From SMAG-U1939 sp035763125 (GTDB taxonomy: Bacteria; Chloroflexota; Ktedonobacteria; Ktedonobacterales; JADMIN01): DNA of 7,220 nucleotides. Below are positions 1 through 6,064 of the stretch, piece after piece (within the stretch, counting starts at the first letter, position 1; every line of letters starts with the position of its first letter). The translations under genes were made by a program, and so were the position numbers. Location: the NCBI GenBank assembly GCA_035763125.1, contig DASUBU010000015.1, positions 1 to 7,220 of the forward strand. The letters are read 5' to 3'. Under the pieces are notes generated by a model. The model saw only the letters and a program-made list of their open reading frames with translations. It was not told the DNA's origin and did not search any database.

Positions 1-2
1 TG

Positions 3-866
3 GGCAGCTTCGGCTGGAGCCTGCTCAGTATCGCCGGCGTGCTGTTGCTGCCGCTGCTGCTGCGCCGCCCACGCATGCTGCTGGCGTTGCTCGGCCTGCT
101 CGGTTACGCCCTCTGGACGCTGCTCGCCATCCTCACCGAGCCTTCACTGCTAGCCGGCGTTCGCCTCGGCGGCACGGTCCACCTCGATCCGAGCTTCACC
201 GCCGGCAGTCTCACACCGAACGCCGAGCCGCAGTACGTCTTCGCCTATGATCTGCATCTGGCGAGTCTTGGGCTGGCCGCGGCCGGAGTGGTGCTGCTAT
301 GTGTCGGCGCCTTCCAGGCACGGCGCGCGGCTGGATCAGAACACCTCACGCTGCCCCATGTCTCGCTGCGGCTGCCGGGGATGGGCATCCTCACCGCCGC
401 GCTGGTGCTGTGGGCGATTGGCGTCTTCGTGTTTCCGTGGGCAACGGTGGGCTGCGGCGGACTGCCGCTAGTCTCCGCGCAGTGCGTCGGGCTGCCCTTC
501 GGCGGTGCGCTGCGTTACGGCGTGGCCGGCTCCACGCTAGTTGATCCGCTGCTGGCGCTCTACGCCGCGGGCCTGCTGCTGGCGGGCGGCGCCGTGCTGA
601 TCCTGATCGGCGTGTGGTGGGGCCGCATCTCGGGCCGCCTCTGCGGCTGGATTGCGCTCTGGCTGGCCGCCGCAACGGTGCTGGCCGCGCTGGCCGACGC
701 GGGTGTGGGGACGGTCGTCGCGGCGCAGGGCGGCGACGGACTGCCGACGGGCGCGTGGAGCGGCGATACCGGCATCGCGGTCACGTTCATCGCGCTCGTG
801 CTCGGCTGGATTGCGCTGATCTACCTGCTCGTCCGCGTCGTCCGCAGTCCGCACGCGGGGGAGTGA
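3..866 (+). CDS. Multi-pass integral membrane protein of unknown function, 5'-truncated by the window edge
   Basis: The frame is open from base 3 to a TGA at 864-866, giving about 287 codons. A GTG at 39 could start translation, but no ribosome binding site precedes it and the residues before it (GSFGWSLLSIAG) already look like a membrane helix, so the true start probably lies upstream. About seven hydrophobic segments are visible, around GWSLLSIAGVLLLPLLL, MLLALLGLLGYALWTLL, LHLASLGLAAAGVVLL, GILTAALVLWAIGVFVF, LLALYAAGLLLAGGAVL, CGWIALWLAAATVLAAL and VTFIALVLGWIALIYLL. The loop after the fourth helix has two Cys (ATVGCGGLPL and SAQCVGLPFG) that could form a disulfide. The pattern of helix, polar loop, helix seems to recur about three times. 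The C-terminus is a short basic tail. I do not recognise the family. Coding status is supported by length, codon bias and membrane periodicity. Confidence 0.75.
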   Translation, partial: GSFGWSLLSIAGVLLLPLLLRRPRMLLALLGLLGYALWTLLAILTEPSLLAGVRLGGTVHLDPSFTAGSLTPNAEPQYVFAYDLHLASLGLAAAGVVLLCVGAFQARRAAGSEHLTLPHVSLRLPGMGILTAALVLWAIGVFVFPWATVGCGGLPLVSAQCVGLPFGGALRYGVAGSTLVDPLLALYAAGLLLAGGAVLILIGVWWGRISGRLCGWIALWLAAATVLAALADAGVGTVVAAQGGDGLPTGAWSGDTGIAVTFIALVLGWIALIYLLVRVVRSPHAGE

Positions 867-867
867 A

Positions 868-902
868 CAAGGAGGGCGCGGAGGACGCAGAGGGGGAGGA
901 GG
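868..902. repeat. GA-rich extragenic repeat remnant after the membrane protein gene
   Basis: This purine-rich stretch, immediately after the stop codon, contains GGCGCGGAGGACGCAGAGG. From memory, near-identical strings occur as dispersed extragenic repeats in many GC-rich genomes. Their antisense translation gives typical spurious peptides such as LCVLRALLV, which is also what the opposite strand reads here. Only one copy lies in the window, so repeat status rests on recognition, not on copy number seen here. Confidence 0.35.
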
Positions 903-930
903 CCGCCATCATGAGTTGGGATCCGATTTC

Positions 931-966
931 CATCCCCTGAGCATGACAGATGCGTCGCCGGGGATG
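931..966. repeat. Nested inverted repeat (hairpin 1 of the gene1-lysS spacer)
   Basis: CATCCCC at 931-937 pairs perfectly with GGGGATG at 960-966. Inside the loop, GCAT (941-944) pairs with ATGC (950-953) around a 5-base loop. No T-run follows, so it is not a standard intrinsic terminator. It is the first of three palindromic modules in this spacer. Confidence 0.5.
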
Positions 967-981
967 AGAACGCGACGGCAA

Positions 982-1008
982 TGGTGGGCGAGGCAGGCCT
1001 CGCCACTA
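982..1008. repeat. Bulged near-palindrome (hairpin 2 of the spacer)
   Basis: GCGAGGC at 988-994 and GCCTCGC at 997-1003 form a perfect 7-bp inverted repeat separated by two bases. The pairing continues outward to 982/1008 with one bulged G and one G-T pair. The sequence resembles dispersed palindromic units found between genes in GC-rich bacteria, but only one copy is in view. No T-run follows. Confidence 0.5.
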
Positions 1009-1090
1009 CAGCCAGCGATGAGAAATTTCCAACGGGATACGCTCGCCTGCTGGCGTCGCTGCGCTCCCTCTCGCCGCGCACGGCTTGTAG

Positions 1091-1126
1091 GGGCGTCCGG
1101 TGGACGCCCTCGCCGCGGGGTCCGCG
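1091..1126. repeat. Two adjacent hairpins, both with a GGT loop (hairpins 3a and 3b)
   Basis: GGGCGTCC (1091-1098) and GGACGCCC (1102-1109) form a perfect 8-bp stem around loop GGT. Four bases later CGCGG (1114-1118) pairs with CCGCG (1122-1126) around GGT again. The TGTAGGGGCGTCC lead-in (from 1087) is, from memory, typical of extragenic palindromic repeats that are common between bacterial genes. The pair lies about 30 bases upstream of the proposed lysS -10 box. Confidence 0.55.
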
Positions 1127-1155
1127 CCTCTCTGACGCAGGCGGGCTGCTCGACG

Positions 1156-1164
1156 TGGTAGAAT
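1156..1164 (+). promoter_or_regulatory. Candidate extended -10 promoter of lysS
   Basis: TGGTAGAAT contains TAGAAT (5 of 6 matches to TATAAT) preceded by TG one base away, the extended -10 arrangement. No good -35 box lies 16-18 bases upstream, which is tolerable for an extended -10 site. It would start transcription near 1171 and leave a leader of about 48 bases. That leader holds a 7-bp tandem duplication, ATTCGAG at 1191-1197 and 1198-1204. The second copy runs into the ribosome binding site AGAGGA (1203-1208), 10 bases before the ATG. Confidence 0.4.
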
Positions 1165-1218
1165 GCCATGACTTGCCTCCTGACCCCATAATTCGAGATT
1201 CGAGAGGACGCCCGATCT

Positions 1219-2694
1219 ATGTCCGACGAGCGCGAGGCGCGCATCGAGAAGCTGGCCGAGCTGCGTGAGGCCGGCATCGAGCCGTATCCCACGATCAGCC
1301 AGCGCGACCATACCGCTGCCGAGGCGCTGGCCCACTTCGACGAGCTGCAAGGCCAGACGATCACCCTCGCGGGCCGTCTGATGGCGCTGCGCGAGATGGG
1401 CAAGGCCGCCTTCGCCCACATCGAAGACGGCTCTGGCCGCATTCAGATCTACCTCAAGCGCGACGACGTGGGCGACGAGGCGTTCCGCCACATCCGGCTG
1501 CTCGACCTCGGCGACTTCGTCGAGGCCGCCGGCACGCTCTTCACCACGCGCACCGGCGAAAAGACGCTGCACGTGACGAGCTATCGGCTGCTGGCAAAGG
1601 CGCTGCGCCCGCTGCCGGCCAAGGGCGCCGGTGGCGAGCTGAAGCTCTTCGAGCCGGAAACGCGCTATCGCAAGCGCTACCTGGACCTGCTCGCCAACCG
1701 CGAGACCGTCGTGCCGGTCTTCGTCGCGCGGGCGAAGGTGCTAGCGGCGATGCGCGAGTTCCTCAATGCGCGCGACTTCATCGAGGTCGAGACGCCGATC
1801 CTGCAGCCGATCTACGGCGGCGCGACGGCGCGGCCCTTCATCACCCACCACAACACGCTCGACCGCGACCTCTACCTGCGCATCGCGCCTGAGCTCTACC
1901 TCAAGCGGCTGATTGCCGGCGGGCTGGAGCGTGTCTACGAGATCGGGCCTATCTTCCGCAACGAGGGGATTGATCGCGAGCACAATCCCGAGTTCACAAT
2001 GATGGAGTTTTATCAGGCCTACGCCGACTATCAAGAGGTGATGCGCGTCGTCGAGGAGATGCACGCCCACATCGCGCGGGTCGTGCTGGGCAGCACGCAG
2101 CTCACCTATCTCGGCGTGCCGCTCGATCTCGCGCCGCCCTGGCAGCGCATGACGCTGCGCGAGGCGATCCTGGAGCACACCGGCATTGACTACGAGCAGT
2201 ATCCCGAGCGCGATCAGCTCGCCGCCGTGATGCGCGAGCAGGGCTACGAGGTGGACCCGCGCCTGGGCCGTGGCAAGTTGATTGACGAGCTGAAGGACTC
2301 GATCATCCGCGGGCCTGAGGCGCGCATCAAGGGGCCGATCTTCCTCTACGACTATCCGCGCGAGATCTCGCCGCTGGCGAAGGCGAGGCCCGGCGAGCCG
2401 GGGACCGTCGAGCGCTTTCAGGCGTTTGCCGGCGGCCTGGAGCTGGGCAACGCCTTCACCGAGCTAAACGATCCGCTCGACCAGCGTGCCCGCTTCGAAG
2501 AGCAGGCCCGCCTGCGCGCGCGCGGCGACGACGAGGCGCAGGTGCTCGACGAGGACTACATCGAGGCGCTGGAGATGGGCATGCCGCCCACCGGCGGCTG
2601 GGGCGGCGGCATTGACCGCCTGACGATGCTGCTGACCGATCAGTCCACCATCCGCGAGACGATCCTCTTCCCGACCATGCGCGAGGTAAAGTGA
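1219..2694 (+). CDS. lysS: Lysyl-tRNA synthetase, class II
   Basis: This cytoplasmic enzyme charges tRNA-Lys with lysine using ATP. The product is 491 residues, normal for bacterial class II LysRS. An N-terminal helix with ELREAGIEPYP is followed by the anticodon-binding OB fold (about 45-125; AGRLMALREMGKAAFAHIED). The core starts at RYRKRYLDLL (about 149-158). Motif 1 is near FLNARDFIEVETPI (181-194). Motif 2 has IFRNEGI with the ATP-binding Arg at 247 and HNPEFTMMEF at 255-264. Motif 3 is GGGIDRLTMLLTD with Arg467. LGNAFTELNDP (about 409-419) is the usual lysine-site region. The ATG start has AGAGGA ten bases upstream and matches the usual N-terminus. Two small oddities: the linker before RYRxRYLDL is GGELKLFEP where most LysRS have an HGLxD-type sequence, and motif 3 begins GGWGGGIDRL, not GGLGIGIDRL. 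All key catalytic positions look intact. serS follows after 110 bases on the same strand. Confidence 0.97.
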   Translation: MSDEREARIEKLAELREAGIEPYPTISQRDHTAAEALAHFDELQGQTITLAGRLMALREMGKAAFAHIEDGSGRIQIYLKRDDVGDEAFRHIRLLDLGDFVEAAGTLFTTRTGEKTLHVTSYRLLAKALRPLPAKGAGGELKLFEPETRYRKRYLDLLANRETVVPVFVARAKVLAAMREFLNARDFIEVETPILQPIYGGATARPFITHHNTLDRDLYLRIAPELYLKRLIAGGLERVYEIGPIFRNEGIDREHNPEFTMMEFYQAYADYQEVMRVVEEMHAHIARVVLGSTQLTYLGVPLDLAPPWQRMTLREAILEHTGIDYEQYPERDQLAAVMREQGYEVDPRLGRGKLIDELKDSIIRGPEARIKGPIFLYDYPREISPLAKARPGEPGTVERFQAFAGGLELGNAFTELNDPLDQRARFEEQARLRARGDDEAQVLDEDYIEALEMGMPPTGGWGGGIDRLTMLLTDQSTIRETILFPTMREVK

Positions 2695-2705
2695 CCTGAC
2701 CCCCC

Positions 2706-2733
2706 GTCCCCCTCTCCCCCAGGGAGAAGGGAC
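2706..2733. repeat. Strong C/G-rich hairpin between lysS and serS
   Basis: TCTCCC (2713-2718) pairs with GGGAGA (2722-2727) around a three-base loop, and GTCCC (2706-2710) with GGGAC (2729-2733), separated by a small asymmetric internal loop. The CCCCTCTCCC...GGGAGAAGGG layout resembles a widespread extragenic palindrome type. There is no T-run, so Rho-independent termination is doubtful; it could instead attenuate transcription or protect the lysS mRNA end. A second, perfect 10-bp palindrome, CCAGCGCTGG, lies at 2740-2749. Confidence 0.55.
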
Positions 2734-2804
2734 TGCGCGCCAGCGCTGGGGGTGCGGTATCTCGAACTGCCCGCGTGTCCTGAACTGAAGGGGCTGGCGG
2801 CAGC

Positions 2805-4058
2805 ATGCTCAACGACCGCTACGTGCGCGAGCACCCCGATGCGGTGCGTGCCGGCCTGCACCGCCGCCACGCCGGGGCCGATGCCGAGCGCGCACACGAC
2901 GAATGGCAGGCGCTCGACGCCGAGCGCCGCGCATTGGCTGCCCGCCACGACGCACTGGCCCGCTCCAGGCGTGACATGCCAGCCGAACCGGCGGACGAGT
3001 CTCGCCATCGCGAGCAGGAGCGCAAGGAGGCCGCCGACGCGCTGGCCGCCATCGAGGCGCGTGCCCGTGCGCTGCTGCTCCAACTGCCGAATCTGCCGGA
3101 TGTGCGGGTGCCGGAGGGCGCGGGGCCGCAGGATAACGTCGAGCTGCGCCGTTGGGGTAAGCCTCCTGCCTTCGACTTCACGCCGCGCCCGCACCATGAG
3201 CTAGCCGCCGCGCTGGGCATCCTCGATCTGCCGCGCGCGACGAAGCTGGCCGGCCCGCGCTTTCCGCTGCTGGTGGGCTCCGGCGCCCGCCTCGCCCGCG
3301 CGCTCGCCGCGCTGATGCTCGATCTGCACGCCGCGGCTGGCTACGTCGAGGTCGCTCCGCCGCACCTGTTGCGCGCCGAGACGCTGGAAGGCACCGGCCA
3401 CCTGCCGCGCCACGCCGACGAGCTCTATGCTATCCCGCGCGACGGCCTCTACCTCAGCCCCACCGCCGAGGCCCCGCTGGTCGCGCTGCACGCCGGAGAG
3501 ACGCTGCCTGAATCGCGTCTGCCGCTGACCTACACCGCCTGGACGCCCTGCTTCCGGCGCGAAGCTGGCTCCGCGCGCGCTGCCACCCACGGCCTGATCC
3601 GCCAGCACCAGTTCGAGAAGGTCGAGCTGGTGCGGATCGCCACGCCTGAGACGAGCGATGTAGCCTTCGACGCGCTGCTGGTCCAGGCGGAGGCCGTTCT
3701 GCGCGCACTTGAGCTGCCGTACCGCGCCGTCGCGCTCTGCGCCGGGGAGCTGCCCTTCGCCAGCCAGCGCACCGTGGACCTCGAAGTCTGGCTGCCATCA
3801 CAGGGGCGCTACGTCGAGATCTCGTCGATCAGCGATTGTGGCGCGTTCCAATCGCGCCGCCTGAATCTGCGCTACAAGCCGGCCGCCGGCGGCCGCGCGC
3901 GCCATCCCCACACCCTCAACGGCTCGGCGCTCGCCATCGGCCGCACGCTCGCCGCGCTGCTCGAGAACGGCCAGCGCGCGGGCGGCAGCGTCGCCCTGCC
4001 GCCCGCTCTCGCACCATATCTGCCGGAGCGCACGCTCGTCCGCGCAGAGCCGGGATAG
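2805..4058 (+). CDS. serS: Seryl-tRNA synthetase, divergent
   Basis: This cytoplasmic class II enzyme charges tRNA-Ser (and tRNA-Sec where present). It has 417 residues, close to the usual 420-430. The N-terminal 100 residues form the Glu/Arg/Ala-rich two-helix coiled coil that grips the tRNA long arm, broken by MPAEPAD at about 58-64. The catalytic domain shows TAEAPL with the serine-binding TxE at 220-222. Motif 2 is CFRREAGS (249-256) plus GLIRQHQFEKVE (263-274). DLEVWLPSQ is at 325-333, EISSISDCGAFQSRRLN at 338-354, and motif 3 is LNGSALAIGRTLAALLEN (371-388) with Arg380. The motif 2 loop reads ARAATHG where the family has AGRDTRG-type sequence, PTAEVPL is PTAEAPL, and ASQRTVDLE replaces the usual A-x-K-x-Y-D-x-E. 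AAGGGG at 2788-2793 sits 11 bases before the ATG, and the MLNDRYVREHPDAVRAGL start fits SerRS. Identity is certain; whether it is the sole housekeeping copy is not. Confidence 0.95.
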   Translation: MLNDRYVREHPDAVRAGLHRRHAGADAERAHDEWQALDAERRALAARHDALARSRRDMPAEPADESRHREQERKEAADALAAIEARARALLLQLPNLPDVRVPEGAGPQDNVELRRWGKPPAFDFTPRPHHELAAALGILDLPRATKLAGPRFPLLVGSGARLARALAALMLDLHAAAGYVEVAPPHLLRAETLEGTGHLPRHADELYAIPRDGLYLSPTAEAPLVALHAGETLPESRLPLTYTAWTPCFRREAGSARAATHGLIRQHQFEKVELVRIATPETSDVAFDALLVQAEAVLRALELPYRAVALCAGELPFASQRTVDLEVWLPSQGRYVEISSISDCGAFQSRRLNLRYKPAAGGRARHPHTLNGSALAIGRTLAALLENGQRAGGSVALPPALAPYLPERTLVRAEPG

Positions 4059-4088
4059 GGAGAATCCGCCGTTGATAAGGGCCTCGCG

Positions 4089-4145
4089 CGGGCACGACTC
4101 GCCCGATTGCATTACGGCCGGCAGAGCGGGGCACGAGTCGCCGGA
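4089..4145. repeat. Near-identical 15-mer direct repeat with a short hairpin after serS
   Basis: GCACGACTCGCCCGA (4092-4106) and GCACGAGTCGCCGGA (4131-4145) match at 13 of 15 positions, 39 bases apart start to start. The first copy sits in a small hairpin, CGGGC (4089-4093) with GCCCG (4101-4105). There is no T-run. The rest of the 277-base spacer (4059-4335) holds only a weak 6-bp inverted repeat, TGGCCG/CGGCCA at 4176-4199. I see no gene or clear promoter in it. Confidence 0.4.
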
Positions 4146-4335
4146 AGCAAGCCCTACGAACGGAATAGCACTGCATGGCCGTCGGCTCATACGCGGCCAG
4201 ATGCGCCGACTGGAATCGCAGCGCCTCCGATCAGGCATTCGCCGCGACACCTTAGGCTGGGACCCGGCAGAGACACAGCTCCCAAGGCGCGAGCATCTCC
4301 AGACAGCGAATCCGCTCGACGAGGAAGGACGACGC

Positions 4336-5496
4336 ATGCCGGCAAGAACGTCTCCGAATGGCAAGGGGCCGCGAAGCGGAAGCGGATCAAATGAAGTGCT
4401 CAGCCTGCGTGCGCTCAATCGTGCCTTGCTCGCGCGACAGATGCTGCTCAGCCGCGTCAAGCTCTCCGCCGCGGGGGCGATCGAGCGATTGGCTGGCATG
4501 CAGGCCCAAGCGCCTCTTGCGCCCTATATCGGCTTGTGGACGCGCCTGGAGGGCTTCCACCCAGACGAGCTGGCCGAGCTGATCGCCGGACGGCAGGCGG
4601 TGCGCGGCTCGCTGATGCGCGCGACGGTCCATCTCGTCACGGCCCGCGACTGCCTCACGCTGTACCCCCTGGTGCGGCCAGTGCTGGAGCGCGGCTTCTA
4701 CAGCGGCAGCCCCTTCGGACGCAGGCTCGCCGGCATGGATGTCGCGCCGGTGCTGGCGGCCGGCCGCGCGCTGCTGGACGAGCGGCCGCGCACGCGAATC
4801 GAGTTGCGCCGCCTGCTGGGACCGCGCTGGCCGGAGCGTGACGCCGATGCGCTCGCCTATGCCATCAGCTACCTCGTACCCACCGTCCAGGTGCCGCCGC
4901 GCGGCCTTTGGGGCGCCAGCGGGCAGGCGACTCTCGCTGCCACCGAGACCTGGCTTGGCCGTTCCGTCGATCCCGCTCCGTCCTCCGATGACATGGTCAT
5001 GCGCTATCTGGCTGCCTTCGGCCCCGCCAGCATCGCGGATGCGCAGGTCTGGTCAGGGCTGACCCGCTTGCGCGAAACCTTCGAGCGGCTGCGGCCGCAA
5101 TTGCTCACGTTCCGCGACGAGCGCGGCACCGAGCTCTTCGATCTACCTGACGCGCCGCGGCCCGACCCTGAGACTCCTGCGCCGCCGCGCTTCCTGCCAG
5201 AATACGATAACCTGCTGCTCTCGCACGCCGACCGCACCCGCGTGATGGCCGCCGAGCGCCAGGTGCCGCTCATGCCGGGCAACGGGGGCAGCTCCGGTAT
5301 GGTGCTGCTCGACGGCTTCTTCCACGCCTTGTGGAAGATCACCCGGCATGAGGACAGCGCGACGCTGCGCATTACTCCCTTCGTGCCGCTCTCCGCGCAA
5401 AACCGCGACGCTCTGGCAGAGGAGGGCACAGGACTCCTCGCCTTTGCAGCCAGTGATGCCCAAACGCACGATGTCGAGTTCATGCCGGCTGTGTGA
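4336..5496 (+). CDS. AlkZ-like (AZL) winged-helix DNA glycosylase family protein (HTH_42 / DUF1006)
   Basis: The 386-residue product matches the winged-helix family typified by Streptomyces AlkZ and E. coli YcaQ, DNA glycosylases that remove bulky alkylated bases and unhook some interstrand crosslinks. Visible hallmarks are LSLRALNRALLARQMLL at about 22-38, RLAGMQAQAPLAPYIGLWTR (51-70), RGSLMRATVHLVTARD (90-105), the family signature FLPEYDNLLLSHADRTRV (286-303), and MVLLDGFFHALWKI (322-335). Q56-A-Q58 corresponds to the catalytic QxQ/QxD position of the family. The length suits the family (about 360-410). I chose the ATG at 4336 because GAGGAAGGA (4321-4329) lies six bases upstream. The frame is open back to a TTG at 4072, but that stretch has no family resemblance. 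It starts 277 bases after serS, so it is probably transcribed separately. No biosynthetic cluster surrounds it, so a general repair role is more likely than self-resistance to a home-made toxin; that is inference. Confidence 0.88.
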   Translation: MPARTSPNGKGPRSGSGSNEVLSLRALNRALLARQMLLSRVKLSAAGAIERLAGMQAQAPLAPYIGLWTRLEGFHPDELAELIAGRQAVRGSLMRATVHLVTARDCLTLYPLVRPVLERGFYSGSPFGRRLAGMDVAPVLAAGRALLDERPRTRIELRRLLGPRWPERDADALAYAISYLVPTVQVPPRGLWGASGQATLAATETWLGRSVDPAPSSDDMVMRYLAAFGPASIADAQVWSGLTRLRETFERLRPQLLTFRDERGTELFDLPDAPRPDPETPAPPRFLPEYDNLLLSHADRTRVMAAERQVPLMPGNGGSSGMVLLDGFFHALWKITRHEDSATLRITPFVPLSAQNRDALAEEGTGLLAFAASDAQTHDVEFMPAV

Positions 5497-5546
5497 TACG
5501 CTGGCGCGTCACACTGTTAAGGAATCGCTTTCTGCTCCTATAGCAT

Positions 5547-5587
5547 CCGGCGCAGCCCCGCCGACTCACAAGCTATGGCTGCGCCGG
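5547..5587. terminator. 11-bp perfect inverted repeat after the AlkZ-like gene; possible terminator
   Basis: CCGGCGCAGCC (5547-5557) and GGCTGCGCCGG (5577-5587) are perfect complements around a 19-base loop, and the right arm is followed by TTTCG. It starts 50 bases after the stop codon. The very stable stem suits a transcription stop, but the large loop and short T-run are not typical, so a dispersed palindrome or recombination remnant is an alternative. Confidence 0.4.
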
Positions 5588-5683
5588 TTTCGATCTATGT
5601 GGCCCTGTGCGAGGTTGATCGTCGTGCTGGCCGCTGGCCTGATTGGGCTTGATCGGGTTCGCATTGGTGCTGAAGGATAACTC

Positions 5684-5790
5684 GACCATCAGGTGCTCAC
5701 GGCCATCGCGTGCCGCGCTCATTGCGCATGGCCGATCTTCTCACCTTCGACGGAGACTTCTCCAAGCTGGGGGCGGTGATCAATCGTAGG
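5684..5790 (+). pseudogene. Possible remnant of a PIN-domain (VapC-like) toxin C-terminus
   Basis: One frame from 5728 reads MADLLTFDGDFSKLGAVI, which resembles the last acidic motif of PIN-domain ribonucleases (the T-x-D-x-DF region). Just upstream, in another frame from 5684, DHQVLTAIACRA resembles the preceding D-x-x-v-l-x-A helix of the same fold. A further PIN-like scrap, VSIYVALCEV, is at 5587-5616 in the first frame, but a stop codon and missing sequence separate it. There is no intact ORF, no start with a ribosome binding site and no intact antitoxin beside it. If real, it is a frameshifted, decayed toxin gene. The motif is short, so chance resemblance is possible. Confidence 0.3.
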
Positions 5791-5992
5791 AGTATGCGGC
5801 ATGCGGCTCCTGCTTGTCGGATGCTCATCACGACCCAAACTGGTCAGAACCGCCGCCGCAAAGGCAGAATCTCGCCCTTGCGAATCTCCTCCGTGGCTGC
5901 CTCAGACAACCGATCTAACCCTGTCACTTTGTGAGTCCACTCTCCCCCCTCCTCTTTACGGTGACGTGGGAGAACCACAACTAACCACATGC
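5791..5992. other. Stretch without a supportable gene
   Basis: I find no convincing gene between the PIN-like remnant and the structured element. Open frames cross it on both strands: one on + ends at 6013, and one on - runs 6107 to 5844. They lack ribosome binding sites and recognisable motifs. The last 30 residues of the minus-strand frame (from THKVTGLDRLSEAATEEI) have protein-like composition, so a remnant on that strand cannot be excluded. Base composition is less GC-rich than in the flanking genes, which fits decayed or non-coding DNA. Confidence 0.35.
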
Positions 5993-6031
5993 GGGAGGAC
6001 GCACGTGGAGTAACCGCTGTCGTGCGCTCCC
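5993..6031. other. Long bulged hairpin of unknown role
   Basis: GGGAG (5993-5997) pairs with CTCCC (6027-6031), and CGCACG (6000-6005) with CGTGCG (6021-6026), giving 11 bp with a two-base bulge around a 15-base loop. A further GTGGGAG at 5966-5972 could compete for CTCCCAC at 6027-6033, so two alternative folds are possible. It lies about 180 bases before the last gene and just upstream of a possible promoter. I do not recognise an RNA family. Confidence 0.4.
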
Positions 6032-6035
6032 ACCG

Positions 6036-6064
6036 TGGGCAGAAGAGGAGGCTGGGGGTATGAT
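6036..6064 (+). promoter_or_regulatory. Candidate promoter upstream of the membrane-anchored protein gene
   Basis: TGGGCA (6036-6041, 4 of 6 to the -35 consensus) and TATGAT (6059-6064, 5 of 6 to the -10 consensus) are separated by 17 bases. A start near 6071 would give a leader of about 140 bases. GTATCC (6065-6070) and GGATAC (6078-6083) form a 6-bp inverted repeat right at the expected start site, which could be an operator. A sigma-70-like pairing by chance is possible. Confidence 0.3.

Noticed and set aside
391..675. Long open frames on the minus strand inside the first gene and inside lysS/serS
   Set aside because: They are Arg/Ala/Pro-rich shadow frames expected in GC-rich coding DNA.
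911..940. A 9-codon ORF (MSWDPISIP) preceded by GGAGGAGG at ideal spacing, a possible leader peptide
   Set aside because: The purine run is part of a repeat-like GA-rich stretch, the ORF ends inside a palindrome, and no downstream attenuator with a T-run is present. It is 278 bases from lysS.
867..1218. T-box riboswitch leader for lysS
   Set aside because: No GGGTGG-type antiterminator sequence and no terminator with a T-run; the leader after the likely promoter is only about 48 bases.
4072..4335. N-terminal extension of the AlkZ-like protein from an upstream TTG
   Set aside because: The extra 88 residues are Arg/Ser-rich without family resemblance, and the ATG at 4336 has a near-perfect ribosome binding site.
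5640..5680. tRNA T-arm-like GGGTTCGCA
   Set aside because: No matching 5-bp T stem, acceptor stem or anticodon arm around it.
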